The notes: generated by a model from the sequence alone, not told the origin. Positions 1-11,252 are shown, counted from the stretch's first letter. The stretch is 64,000 nt of DNA from Ligula intestinalis (GCA_036362985.1 JAYGXS010000004.1:29001050-29065049), one strand, 5' to 3'. Numbers and translations: made by a program.

Positions 1-330
1 GTTTGATATATTTCCTTCATTTTATTCTCCCGTGCTCCCCTATAACTCCTACCACCACCGGTCCCCTATAACAGAATTATGGAGACTCAGTTTTCGTGGT
101 AAGCCCTATGACAGATTGTTACCATCCGAGCTAATAGGAATGCAGATGGCAAAAGAAGGTGCAATGGCTGACGTTACGTGACGAGCCTTAATCTTACGAG
201 CGCCACGCGTCTGTGGAGCTAGGTTAAAAGGGAAACAGTGGACAAGCAGGTCTGCACCCCCCCCCCCCCCCGGGGATACACGAACAAGCAATTAAGAGAG
301 AGAGAAGGGAAGAAAAGTTAACTGACCCCA
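1..330. other. No gene seen; low-complexity tracts
   Basis: No coding or RNA feature is supported. The stretch contains a C-run at about 257-271 and a short GA-rich tract at 294-310. Confidence 0.5.
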
Positions 331-334
331 CTTC

Positions 335-420
335 CCTGCTGAATGGGTTCGATTCTCACCGAGGCCGCGAGTTTTTCACAATTGGGTCACATGAAATTAC
401 TGACGTCTGTCAAACCACTA
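335..420 (+). repeat. tRNA-derived SINE, 3' fragment
   Basis: The box-B-like GGGTTCGATTCTC is followed by GCGAGTTTTTCACAATTGGG. That second segment recurs at 640-668 and, diverged, at 8108-8130. The head with box A is missing. Confidence 0.55.
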
Positions 421-554
421 ACATTCTTAGCCTAGTAGTTCATCCGGTGGATTCCAGATGATTTCTTAGGAAATTCTGCCCGGCAGTCCGGCTAATTGCG
501 TCCACATTGGTGGATTTCATGCGAGCAGTGTAAGTTGGGCGGGTAAAATCGATC

Positions 555-700
555 CAAGTGGATGGCGGCGGGCCTCGTAGCTCAGTTGTAAAGCATTGGC
601 TGCGCAAAGGCCTTCCCTGCTGTGCGGATTTGAGGCTCGCAAAGGCCGCGAGTTTTTCACAATTGGGTCAACTGAAAGTACTGAGATCTACCAACCCCCC
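555..700 (+). repeat. tRNA-derived SINE copy
   Basis: A tRNA-like head (box A GTAGCTCAGTTGTAAAGC near 577, box-B-like GGATTTGAGGCTC near 627) is followed by the family body GCGAGTTTTTCACAATTGGG. The 5' flank GGGTAAAATCGATCCAAG also precedes the copy near 8.03 kb, so the repeat unit probably starts before the tRNA-like part. An anticodon stem is not convincing, so this is not called as a working tRNA gene. Confidence 0.65.
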
Positions 701-1019
701 GGCCTCTAAAGTTAATTATTTCAACCAACATCACGGAGAAGCCACCCCCGTGCGGCGTGACTGCGCGCGTGTCTGCTCCGTCCCTGGGTGGTGTTTACCC
801 AGTCTGCTCAGTCGTTTTAACAGACAGGCTGTCAGGGTTCAGTCAGTAAAACGGAGAGAAAACAGCAGCTGCAGCAGCCCTCGTGGGGGCTGGAGTTGTG
901 CGCCCTCTGGAGTTCGACCAATTGCAGTGCAACGTGCGGCAAAATACATGCAATGGTAGAAACACGGGGGGAAGGGGGAGGAGGGGTAGGACAGGGTTTG
1001 TCTACCTCGATGAAAGTAC

Positions 1020-1045
1020 ACGGAGAGAGAGAGAGAGAGAGCGAG
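1020..1045. repeat. (GA)n microsatellite
   Basis: A run of GAGAGA dinucleotides is visible directly in the sequence. Confidence 0.8.
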
Positions 1046-1230
1046 CTTTGTTCTGTGAATCATCCACAGAAGGTCATCTGTATTCAGAAGAAACCGATGC
1101 TTATGGAAAGAACCTGATGACACAAGAGCCTTAGAAACGCTTAACGGTGCGCTATATGTAAACCCGCACTTCCTCGTCTGGCTAAACCAATATTCAGAAT
1201 AAGATGTGATTACTGGAACAAGGAGTTTAT

Positions 1231-1276
1231 TTGTCGGACGTTTCGGATTCTGTCGAAAAGCCTTCATCAGAGGTAA
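1231..1276 (-). ncRNA. Hammerhead-ribozyme-like motif (degenerate stem I)
   Basis: On the minus strand the core CTGATGA (1270-1264) is followed after 19 nt by GAAAC (1244-1240) and then GTC (1239-1237), in type I hammerhead order. The catalytic strings and the cleavage triplet are intact, but stems I and II pair poorly. It is the paralogue of the plus-strand motif at 1360-1405 in the opposite arm. Confidence 0.45.
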
Positions 1277-1359
1277 CCGCAGAATAGTGTGACACATACA
1301 CAGATTACGGTCCCCAATGCACAGACCCTACTCTATGCATAGATCACACAATTCTACGG

Positions 1360-1405
1360 TTGCCTCTGATGAAGGCTTTTTAACAGAAACCAAAACATCA
1401 GGCAA
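1360..1405 (+). ncRNA. Hammerhead-ribozyme-like motif with perfect stem I
   Basis: TTGCCT (1360-1365) pairs perfectly with AGGCAA (1400-1405) as stem I. It flanks CTGATGA (1366-1372), a stem II region, AAAAC where GAAAC is expected (1392-1396), and the cleavage-type triplet ATC (1397-1399). Stem III would be minimal, as in the dimer-active type I ribozymes of Penelope-like elements and retrozymes. The G to A change in GAAA should weaken or abolish activity. Confidence 0.5.
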
Positions 1406-1459
1406 ATAAACTTCTTGTTCCAGCGATCGTATGTTCTACTTCTAAACCGATATTGGTAG

Positions 1460-2635
1460 GCTTGTCAAAAGTAAGGAAGCACTGTTACTGAAAACTACAC
1501 CAAACTGTTCGCGTTCGTAGCAATTTAGAAAAATTCATTCCCGAAACCCAGACATGGATAGAAGATCAGCACCTTACACAACTAACATAATAATCGACTA
1601 GGACAAGGAACTGTTTGGCCATCGAAATCTAAGCTCAGGTTCCTCCGGTAATCCTTGTCTGTGATAACTGCCAATCACCAGTTTAAACATCGGTACTGCA
1701 TTGACGGATGACGCTATATGCATCGTCTTAGAGGTCAATCCCAGCGAGTTAGCCTATGGTTTCCATACAACCTCGGCGTTCTAGGCGGTATTATTGATTT
1801 TACACAATATTTGTGCAATACGTAATTTTGCAGTACGTACAACTGTTTTGAAAGGTTAGATCTACGCATCAAAACGCGAGCTGATGGCAACCAAATATAA
1901 CGCACGCTTTTCATTCGCGGTTTGTGGTCTCGCGTCATTGTTACCGCTGGACAAGGAATTGTTTTATAATCATCATTTTTGGTGTCGTTGACGCAAACAT
2001 TTGACTATCCAATGCATTTATGTGCGTACTTTCCACATTTCTAGAATCTACAATACTCGTTGCCCTCTGCCGGACAGCATGCTGACGTCAGAGTACCAGT
2101 TGTAATTTGCAGCGAACAGAACGTTAATCCAAATAGGTTGGACAGGTTACACACCAAGCCTACGTAGTCACTGCGGACGCTATGCAACTGCACGCTCGCT
2201 ACCCAACGTGAAACACAGACGTATCCTCAGAGCACACCAAACAGCCCAGGTGGGCAAATAAGGGGAAGGTCAATGTCCTGTTCAACCTCAAAATACAAAT
2301 GCCTTGAATGAAACCTTACAAACTGGAATTTTGCCTTGAAAACGCGGATGTGCAAGCCGAGGTACGTGTGCTCAGTCAAATCGGGGAAAAATGAATCCCT
2401 GAAGAAACATTTGGTGGATTAAGCTGGTGAAGCAGCCCATTGAGCACTAACCTGCTTCCACCGCACTTCACGAACCAGAGTCGACTGTCAGCCGCAGAAA
2501 AGTGCTGACAAACGGGAACCGTGGCGGGTACCGAAGTCAGTAAGGCCTACAGAGCTCTTTTTCCCGACAATAGTTTGCAAAGTCAGTCACTCGGCAATCG
2601 TCATGATACGGAGCTCACTTTCCAGTCCCTCTACC
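1460..2635. other. No gene seen
   Basis: There is no supported coding region, repeat or RNA. Reading frames are short and show no family motif. Confidence 0.5.
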
Positions 2636-2639
2636 CCAG

Positions 2640-2812
2640 TAGTACCAATAAGTTAAGCAGATAGTATTATCGGCAAAGACAATGGAGACTGGCATGGCCA
2701 TTTCTGGTTTATTAGCCGACGTCAGCCAGTCATAGCCAGACCGAAGTGTTGTCCCACTCTCGAACACGCGACCTTTTTGATCACAGGCAAACGCCCTAAC
2801 CATCGAGCCACG
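2640..2812 (-). repeat. tRNA-derived SINE, minus-strand copy
   Basis: Read on the minus strand it starts with a tRNA-like head (GTGGCTCGATGGTTAGGGCG as box A, GTGTTCGAGAG as box B). It continues with the family body TATGACTGGCTGACGTCGGC, the CCAGAAATGGCCAT box and TTGTCTTTGCCGATAATACT. The same body boxes occur at 2860-2950, 18830-18915 and 19080-19140. Confidence 0.75.
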
Positions 2813-2814
2813 AG

Positions 2815-2962
2815 CCGTAGCAGCTGGCAGTGTAGACAGATAGTCGCGAGTTCGAGGCTCGGGTGGGACGCCACAAGACTGGCTGACGAGGGCTAATAAG
2901 CCAGAAATGGCCATTGCAGTCTCCCTTGTCTTTGCCGGCAATACTACCAGCCTACACTGCAC
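2815..2962 (+). repeat. tRNA-derived SINE, plus-strand copy lacking box A
   Basis: Box-B-like GCGAGTTCGAGGCTC is followed by GACTGGCTGACGAGGGCTAA, CCAGAAATGGCCATTGCAGT and TTGTCTTTGCCGGCAATACT. It lies head to head with the minus-strand copy that ends at 2812. Confidence 0.7.
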
Positions 2963-5840
2963 CTTTAGTTAGCAAAAATACCAGCAAATACTACCACTCA
3001 GCTACACTCTTGTAAGTAGCATTAGAAATAGAAGAAGTGGTAGTGGCAGTACCAGTCCTGATTGGCTAAAGTCTGGCTAGATGCCTACTATAGGTGAGTG
3101 AGGGTAGACAGTGCAGCAGTACCCGCGCAAAGTCTATTGTCACTAAAGACTAAGTTTAGACAGTATTTCAGGCTGCATTAGAGAAAGCGGCTTCCGCCCA
3201 AAGCCTGCTCGGTCATCTCGACTTCGGTCCTGTCACCGGATTAATGCGGTGGAGGGTTTGAGTGAGGTAGGCATTTGCGTATCTATTTCACTACAATCTC
3301 GAACTTAGCTCAACTTGCCGTCTCTGCTCTTGAAGACATGGTGGACTTAATCGAAATTGATGGTCATACAACACACTACCACCTGCTACGGCTGTCAGGG
3401 CCCATGTCGAGACCCTAGGCAGAGCGGAAAAGATGAGTTCCGTTAGCGGTCGGGTGAGCGTTCATTAATGAGTACCAATAAGTTAGCTTGCGGAGCTACA
3501 GTAGATGGACTATCTCATGCAATCCTACGATTTTTACAAGTAACTCCCTCTTACTCAAACGCAGCCCAAGTTGTGGCCCCCAAAGTCTCACAGCAATTAA
3601 GTTATGATCGGTCTTCAAAATACGGCATATTATGATTTATGAAGGAATAAAACCTTTTATAGAAACACCAGCTTTTTAACAAAGTGGAAAATTCCGAAAA
3701 AGTGGAAATCAGGCGTACAAGGTAAACTTAAGTTTTACATGTACAGAAAGCCCGCTCATGCAAAACCACTGAGTACATAAAGCAGCAAAAGTAAAAATAC
3801 GCTGGAAAAAAAAATCGTTTTGTCAAGTTTTCGAATAAAAATGCTTCCATATTACGTGCAATATAGTGCATGGCTGTTACCGAAGAGCCTAAATTTCGAG
3901 TATGTATTCTAACATGTTTTCACGAGAACTGCTAGTTGTTCCTTTCGCTTATGCATCGCTTGACTTATGTTGAGCTAAGGCAACCACGTTTTCGCTTGAT
4001 ATGCCCCATTGGGAGATCACAGGAGTAATATATTGCTTCAGCTCACTTGCGGACATGCCGGTCGGTGGCTAAAAAATTTAAATAGAATTGTCGGGAACAA
4101 TTGTGAACGCACCATTTTTTGTACACTAAGAGTAATTGCCTTTTGCCATATTTTTTTTGTAATTATTGCGATACTTCTATTAGGAAGAGGTTCAGATCCT
4201 CCATGTATTCTAATAAAGACTTGACGATTTTTACTGGCTTTACTCAAGTGACCATAAAAAATGATTACATTCTATGTGCTTACCAAAACCTTAAAAATAG
4301 GATTTATCTTGACAGATTTTACATAAATAACCAGCTTTTAAACATTTTTTCTCATGCAGCTGTCTTTGTGTGTTATAGTTTTAGAACCACTCAATCATGT
4401 GAAATCATTGCCGAGAAAAATGAACGTCTACTACAAAAGTGGCGAATGCATATGCTCAAGATTGATTTAGAAAAATTATAAAAAGTTAACTCTTGAAAAA
4501 AAGTTTTACTTACTTAGATATATTTTGGCATCTGATGTCTTTTTACTTTAATTTTTTGATGATGAAGTCAAGGTCAGAATGTGAAATTTTGGACAGTAGA
4601 TTGATTTCCCTAACAATTAGGATATCTCCCCTGTTATAAATGAAAGAGCTACTTGTTTTATCTAAAACGGAACGGTTTTCAGCATATTTGGTTACTTCTA
4701 GACTAAGTTCTACAATAACAAATACAAAGTAGAGTGGCAATAATATCAACGGCGATTTTTGAAAAAAACTGTTTCGCAATGTCCTGTGACAACTCTGTCA
4801 AATGTTTGTTATGTTAACTGCCTCCAACTTCGCATCAATTTTACAATTAATTTGGTTGCCATATACTAATAAAGTTCGCAAACGCATTCCTTGCCTGTAA
4901 CCCCTTAAATATAAAATATAAATTTCAAAACAAACTTCATTGTTTATTACTCAATTTCATGGCAGAAAACTTGGCAGATTTGCAAAATATAATTTTTAAA
5001 CTTATTTCGCTCTCGTATATTCCCAAAAGTACTACGCTATCTCCTAATTACACTAACCTCAATTTCATGAATGCAAAACATAATTTTCCGTTTTGCGAAC
5101 CGATATAATTAAAAAGTGTCTGCTCTTGATGAATGTTTTTATAGTGCAACATGCACACGCAATAAGTGCTTTTCCCGCATTGTTTAATAGCATAGGAAAT
5201 TCCTCGGATATAAACAAACGCTGGATTTCACCCATTTTCGCCGCCATTTCCTCCCAGTATTCTGATCTGAACGTAATTAAATTCTAGTAAACGACATTTT
5301 TCGACCCAGTTCAACCCAATGAACTAACTAAACAACCTCCGGTGTGCGTTAAATCCTCCAACCCCCAACCTTGCATCAGATATGCAATCTATTGTACATT
5401 CAAGGAGATGAAGATCACGATAGCTCACCCACTCCTGGCTTCAGAGTTGAATACGGGAGATAGACAGCCCGAGGTAACGGGCGTAAAATGTGGAGCAACG
5501 CATACAGCTCTGAACTACCATTTGTATAGCCTTGCCGCCAATCAATTACCCCCGGCTCTGTCCAATTTGCCCCATCTCATCCTAACAGACTCTAAAGATA
5601 GCTTGCGGCATAAATACAATTGTGAATAGTACTCTGTAATATGCGCTAGCGAAGAAAGACTGCGTCTCAGAGTCGGTAGAAGGTTTCTGAGACACGCATA
5701 AGATGTTGGCTCTATTCAAGGGCGCAACGACGACATGAGCCGGAGCAGCAAGATATGACTGGCTAGCTAGCGTAACGGTAGTCGTCATAATGAGGGTAGT
5801 TGGCCTCACCAGTCCATCGCGCTAGCAGCGGCACCAAGAC
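2963..5840. other. No gene seen; AT-rich in the middle
   Basis: The stretch from about 3600 to 5300 is clearly AT-richer than its surroundings and has long A/T runs. The reading frames here have no recognisable domain. Nothing else is supported. Confidence 0.5.
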
Positions 5841-5854
5841 AACAGCAACAGAGT

Positions 5855-6140
5855 GAGGTCACACACACACACACACACGCACAGGTAGTCAGTCCGTCGG
5901 TCGGCACACACGCACACGCACGCACATCAAATCACTGCTGATGGACAGCGCGGGTGGGGTTACGAAGGCGTGCCCGCAGGCTGAGATGCTACCCGTACAG
6001 TGAAGCGGAGACCGCGGCGGCGAACACACTGCACATATGGGCTGAGGGCAGCACAGCCAGGCCAACACGACTTCCGGAGGACGTCTGCGTGTGAGCATTA
6101 AAAGGGGAGGGGGGGGGGGGGGGGAGAAAGAGGGCAGGTG
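5855..6140. repeat. Simple-repeat cluster: (AC)n and poly-G
   Basis: An (AC)n tract at about 5860-5882 is followed by further CACACG repeats to 5925 and a G-run at about 6108-6124. The frames crossing these tracts are low-complexity translations, so none is called. Confidence 0.75.
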
Positions 6141-7149
6141 GTGGTGGTCCGATGAAACGAAGACGATCGGCTGCGAACTTTCGGGCCACGTACTCAAACC
6201 GGTCATAAAGTAAGTTCATTCACAGACGCGCAAAAGCACACACGCAAACGTTAAGTACGAGGAGGAGAAGGGGAGGTGGCGAGCGCCGGGTCATCTTAAC
6301 GGAGGAAGACTCAGAGGATACTGAGAGACGAGCATGCTGCGGGAAGGCGAGATGGAGGAAACAAGGCTAGCCCAAAGCCTGAATTCCAACTGGAGTTGAC
6401 AATCATTGTTAGTACAGTTGACGGAATTTCCGTTCGACAAGACATCCCCTCTCCGGTTGCGAACGTTGGGAGACTGCAATTGCAGACGGATCGCCGGACA
6501 CGGTCGTACTCACCGGGGCGCCAAAACGTCATTGCTATGATCGTCTGACTAAGACAGGAAAGCACAGGGCGATATTGCACACGCAAAAATCACAGGGGAG
6601 GTGGACCACTTCAGCCCAAAGTTTGTTCCCACTTAGCGGACAGATCACTGATAGGGGATAGGATCAGATAGTCTGAACCTGTGACAAAAATGAACGCCAC
6701 AGAGATGGAGGCGGGGGGGGTACAATTGGTAAATTCGTGTAGTAAATGGTCCCCACGCCAGTTAACAAAACAGACACCTGTCGGAAACTGGTGTCTTCGC
6801 TGAGACAGCCACCGCAGTGCAGTGCAGACAGACAGACCGACGTGAAGATGCAACGTCCTCCCACTCCTAAGTGAGTAGCATGAGCACGTAGCCATGTCCG
6901 TCCCATCCACTATCAAACGGGTCATCAGCCCAGAACGACGTACTACCCCTACATGCTTTACAACCATTTCCCGACAGAAGAGAGAGAGAGGGAGGCTGTC
7001 CGTCAATCCACCCTCGGTTTATTCATTAGTTTACCCATACAAAGTCAGCAGCAATTGGCTGTGCAGGAAGGCACAGTTACGTTTACCGCCAGGCAGGATA
7101 GTAGTTGGAAGGTAGGCTGAAGCTTTAGACTCTGGCGATCTACAGTTTA
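6141..7149. other. No gene seen
   Basis: There are short frames only. A short G-run at about 6713-6720 and a short GA tract near 6980 are the only low-complexity features. Confidence 0.45.
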
Positions 7150-7660
7150 TGGTGGCACGGGTGAATGAGGCTGCAAAATCGGTCGTTTCTCATGCTGTGT
7201 CCCTGAGCAAGAGAAGGCGCCCCTTGAGATTAATGGCTGCCAACTTGAAGAAGTAGACAGTTTCAAATACTTCGGAGCGAAGTTGCTGCCAAATTGACAG
7301 AGTAAGAATGACATTGTTTCCCGAATTGACGCAGCTCGACGAGTTTTCTCCAGCCTTTAAAAGTGCCTATGGACCCGACGGGATATTTCTATCTCAACAA
7401 AGACCTGCTTTTACCGTGCATCTGTGCGGTACGTTCTCCTATAAGGATGCGAATGTTGGGCTTTGCGCGTGGAAGATGAACAGAAACTGGAAGACCTTGA
7501 CCACTACGGTCTGAGGAACATCCTTTGAGTGAAGTACACCGACTTCGTCTCAAATGAAACAGGCCACACTTGCTGTGACAAAATCACAAGGATATCCCGG
7601 GCCATTCAGGAAAGACGACTGAGGTGGTTTGGACACAGTCATTGACGAAACTAAATATGC
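7150..7660 (+). mobile_element. RTE-like LINE, fragment of the RT C-terminal region
   Basis: The stretch parallels the better copy at about 39000-39440 on the same strand. Matching segments encode [20 protein letters not shown], [16 protein letters not shown], RRDISIxT, GCECWALRVEDE and [18 protein letters not shown]. Several stops and frameshifts break it, and neither the RT core nor the endonuclease is present. It is an old, truncated copy with no coding potential. Confidence 0.8.
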
Positions 7661-8024
7661 ATTCTCAGCCATTCTTAGAAAGGCGACGCCTCGATGATTA
7701 ACGCAGATTTGCCGGCCCAATGTGTGAAGTCACCGACTGGTGGTCTGACAGTCAGGCTGCAATGGCCTCTTCTTAACATGACCCCTGGCACTCTCAGACA
7801 TGTGAACCATTCACCCCCCTTTTATGGAAAACCCTGTTTCTCGTGCTCGGGAGTCAGTTCATGTAAACAGTACAGGCAGATGAGGTCATTCGGTATGACA
7901 GCAACTGTGCTCATTCCCAGCACCAGTCAGCTGACCGGCTTGGGCTGTGGTTGGAGCTTGAGAATGGTGGCGGATTCCATACGAGCGGGTAAAATCGACC
8001 CAAGCGTGATTAAATTCACCATTC

Positions 8025-8165
8025 ATGGTGAGCCTCGTAGCTCAATGGTAGAGCGTTGGCTGCGCAAAAGCCTTCCCTGCTGCGTGGGTTCGACTGCCAT
8101 GGAAACCTGAATTTTTCACAATTGGATCAACTGAATTCGGCCAGAGCTGCCAAATCCCTCTCACA
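8025..8165 (+). repeat. tRNA-derived SINE copy
   Basis: Box A GTAGCTCAATGGTAGAGCG and box-B-like GGGTTCGACTGCC are followed by TTTTTCACAATTGGATCAAC. It is the same family as the copy at 555-700, including the upstream GGGTAAAATCGACCCAAG block at 7988-8005. The two CTGACAGTCAGGCTGCAATG-type segments at 7747-7768 and 8337-8360 suggest that this neighbourhood is itself partly duplicated. Confidence 0.65.
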
Positions 8166-8859
8166 ATAAAGAGTGAGTTCGAGGACTCAGCGCCTTTTCC
8201 TAACTATAAACAATCTGATGCGCTTGAGGCTGTCACACGGACCTAAAGGCCATGGCCTGGACGGCTGCCAACTGAAGGGGTAAATCGGAATAGGCAGTGA
8301 GCTTCATGTGTGTCAGCGTGGAGAAGCCCACTGGCGGACTGTGAGTCAGACTGCAATGGCTAATTCTTAACGAAGCCTCTATGGCACCCTCACTCCATGG
8401 AATGCGAGCCAGGTATGGCCGCACGCCTAGGGGCGGCTCCGGCAGCGCCAGCCACAAGCGCTATCTCCCGTTTCTGGTCTGCTTGATATTGTTAGGACAC
8501 CGGACTCCGATGGCGGAGAGGGAGCGAGTGCAGTAGATGCTACGCAAGTCTACTCTCACTGTCACCTAATTCACGCAAAATTCATCATTCCTGTTCCACC
8601 TTATTGTTGCAGGGCACGGGGCGCATCTACTCAGATATGGCGGTTGGGGACGCACAGAGAATGCCCAGCGGCCCAGTGTGCTCCGGTGTTGACACCTCGC
8701 TAAACAAATTTGGCGATTTTAAGACTACATACTGTCCCGGGGAGTGCGCAAAGTCACTCCTTGCAATGCAAATTACGTACAACCACAGGCGAGACAAGCC
8801 AGAGAGAAAGAAAAAAAAATAGTCCCGACTGTGGCGAGACTTCAAGTCAGCGCTAGCGT

Positions 8860-9640
8860 CGTCGTCACATGCCGGCGTGGACGCATCACACACACACACA
8901 CCGGCTGGCAGTGTGCCAAAGTCATGAATGTGTATGCTCTATGCGCTAGACAACAGTGCCAGAGGTGGGGGAAAAGGGTCTTTCCGCCAGTCGCGTTGGC
9001 ATGCCTGCATACGCCTATACAAACACACACAGGCTCACATACAACTGAACATTATCCGAGGCGGAGGAGGAGGAGTAGAAGTGGTGACAACAGCGGCCGC
9101 GGCCGCGGCAGAGAAAGAGTCACGGCCAGGCTTGGAGCGTAGCCTGGCTAGTGTTCTGACGACCAGGGGCTCAAGTGAGCGCACGCACGCACGCGCAGAC
9201 CTGGCACAGTTCCACCAAGTCTCAGACAGTCCGGTCAGAATTCGTGACGAGAGCAGGGCGCGATGAAGACTGTAAGGCGTGGCGCAGCGTAGCGCAACTG
9301 GCCTGGGGTGATTGGGCGCAGGCAAACTTCATACGGTTTTCTCCCTGCCCCATCCAAAGGCCGACGCTGTGTCCGCCGCCGCCGCCGCCACCACCACCGC
9401 TGCGCGCGCACAAACCTGCTTTCCGGCGGATTTGTTGTACACAGGGAGGGTTTCAGCGCCCACAGTCGTCGTCGTCGTCGTCGCCGTCGGATGATTCACG
9501 CCGGACGCTGCTGCGCAACAAACAAAAACAAGCTGACCAAAACAAACAGCAGAGCCTACAGCAGTTGGGGATGGCTGTCGCTTAGTCACACCACCTTCCG
9601 GAACATGACGTCGACAGACAGTCTGTCTGTCCCCCCGGAT
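8860..9640. repeat. CG-rich tract with simple repeats
   Basis: The tract contains (AC)n at 8888-8902, GGAGGAGGAG at 9061-9072, a GCGGCCGCGGCCGCGGC run near 9092-9107, CGCACGCACGCACGCGC near 9180-9196, (CCG)n/(CCA)n near 9373-9400 and (GTC)n near 9466-9490. CpG is frequent. Translations are homopolymeric, so no gene is called. It may be a promoter or a 5' UTR region of an unseen gene. Confidence 0.55.
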
Positions 9641-10291
9641 GATTGGTGACCGATGTCTGGACCGCAGACTGCTCGAGGGTCTCCACAACACGGCGAATAA
9701 AAAGAGCGGTTGGATTTTGGGTGTCTGAAGCGAATACCCTGATAGTGAATGCGCCTATCTCGCGTGTATATTAGCTAACAGCACCAGTTTAACGCTGTCG
9801 TAGGGCATATTCTGACAATGGACGCTAATCCAACTGGGCTGTATTTCTGCAAATGAAACCATTAAAAGGTAGTGTGGACACCATGGCAGTCGGACGGACT
9901 TATATTTCCCTCCTCCCTAGTGTCAGCAGCGGCAGCAGCCTTAACCGTAACTCTAATTTCCTGGTATTTTAACGCAAAGCCACCCGTACCACGGGCAGTT
10001 CCAGTCCTCATCATCTGCCCTCGGGAAGCGGCCGGCTGAGCAATCCCCACCGCCGCAGTTGACAAAGGAAAGCGGCCCGCCTAAGAATGCGGATTGCAGT
10101 CGATAAGTGTATACCAGACGTTCATAACGCAAATACTAAAAGACGAAAGAATACCGCAGGGGTGACAGCCAGGAGCCATTACGAGCCTATTTGATCAGTT
10201 AGCATTCCTCCAAGCAACGCGGTGGCTCCGGCGGGATTATAGGGAAAGTAGACTCGCGCAGAATCCACACCACTCCCCCGCCGACCCGGTC

Positions 10292-10603
10292 ATGTTCCAA
10301 CCTCCTCGCGGTACCGGGTCCAGTGGACGTCGACTTCCAAGAAGACGTCTACGAATGGAACTTACAGGATCAAACCCCAACGACATGCAAGAAGTGCGCC
10401 GAAAGATGACCGTCATATTTTTGGAGTCGGGAGCCGAAGCGCCAGCAGCGGTATCTCGATACCAGGAAGCTGGCTGGTGGCCTAGAAGGCGTTTGGAGCT
10501 TTCAGGAGACGTAGAAATGAATCCAGGACCCAGGCGGCCTTGTCCTTGCTGTGGAAAGTCGGCACACAAAGGACGTGCCCAATGCGACATTTATGGAGCC
10601 TGA
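10292..10603 (+). pseudogene. LINE 5' reading frame: 2A-like motif plus zinc finger
   Basis: The frame contains LELSGDVEMNPGP, a canonical D-V-E-x-N-P-G-P 2A motif (10508-10531). The Cys-rich segment CPCCGKSAHKGRAQC follows directly. A TGA then interrupts what reads on as EHLKC, which would complete a PHD-like Cys/His pattern. A 2A peptide makes the ribosome skip one peptide bond, so it would separate the short N-terminal part from the zinc-finger and enzymatic part. In known non-LTR elements it lies in this same 5' position. Confidence 0.8.
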
Positions 10604-10879
10604 GAGCATCTAAAGTGTTTAAAGATGACAGTAGGACAGGCCACATCCACCAAGGAGAAGAATGAGATCAACTGCCGCAGGTGCAGCGCAGAGACGTCGA
10701 CCTCACCAGAACACCCCACGGGTACGAGAGGCCTTACTCGTACGACTACGAGTGCTGGCTATACCCATAGGACCTGTGCCCGACCCTCGCTCGACCATGT
10801 AGTGTTGCCCGCTCACTCGCATCAGCCGCTTGCAGAGACCTCAGTGTCTTCCGCATCCCTCCCAGCCGTATCCACCAAC

Positions 10880-11240
10880 CTCAACACAAAAATACTGCTG
10901 CAACTGTAAGGCGAATATAGCGGGTAACATCATACCATTACAATGTCCTGACTGCTCTGCTTGCTGCCATAAATCATGCTCTGGTATGACCCGTTGGAAA
11001 CTCACACAAGTAACAAAATAACGTGAAGAATGGAGGTGCGCTGAACATGATGGATCATCAAATCCCAATCCTACCAAACGGAGAGTATCCGAACAGGAAA
11101 GATGCAGCAAATGCAACAACCTGATACACTCCCGAAACCGAGGACTCCGATGTGAGAGATGCCTGAAAGTGTTCGATCGCAAATGCTCTGCACTGGAGAG
11201 ACCCGCCTGGGAAAGTGCTTTGAAGGAAACCTGACAGTGC
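10880..11240 (+). pseudogene. LINE zinc-finger region
   Basis: Two further Cys/His clusters are visible in broken frames: CCNCKANIAG...CPDCSACCHKSC near 10900-10985 and CSKCNNLIHSRNRG...CERCLKVFDRKC near 11100-11190. Both have the C-x2-C...C-x2-C...H/D-x2-C look of PHD-like fingers. With the finger after the 2A motif this makes three. They probably bind nucleic acid, which is an inference. Confidence 0.6.
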
Positions 11241-11252
11241 CACGCCTGCCTT

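Larger units (their letters stand above)
1180..1455. repeat. Inverted repeat (foldback) with ribozyme-like arms
   Basis: The left arm (about 1180-1305) matches the reverse complement of the right arm (about 1335-1455) with scattered mismatches. Shared blocks are the GGAACAAG.AGTTTATTTG box, the GCCTTCATCAGAGG box and the ACCG.AGAAT.GTGTGA box. The spacer is about 30-40 bp. Each arm carries one hammerhead-like core, pointing towards the outer end of the arm. This could be two copies of a Penelope-like terminal repeat in opposite orientation, or a non-autonomous foldback element. Confidence 0.7.

Noticed and set aside
572..645. Possible functional tRNA gene.
   Set aside because: Box A and box B are recognisable, but no full cloverleaf with paired acceptor and anticodon stems can be drawn, and the same body follows other SINE copies.
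8744..9691. Overlapping long frames on both strands near 9 kb.
   Set aside because: They are open only because of CG-rich simple repeats, and the translations are homopolymeric or basic without motifs.
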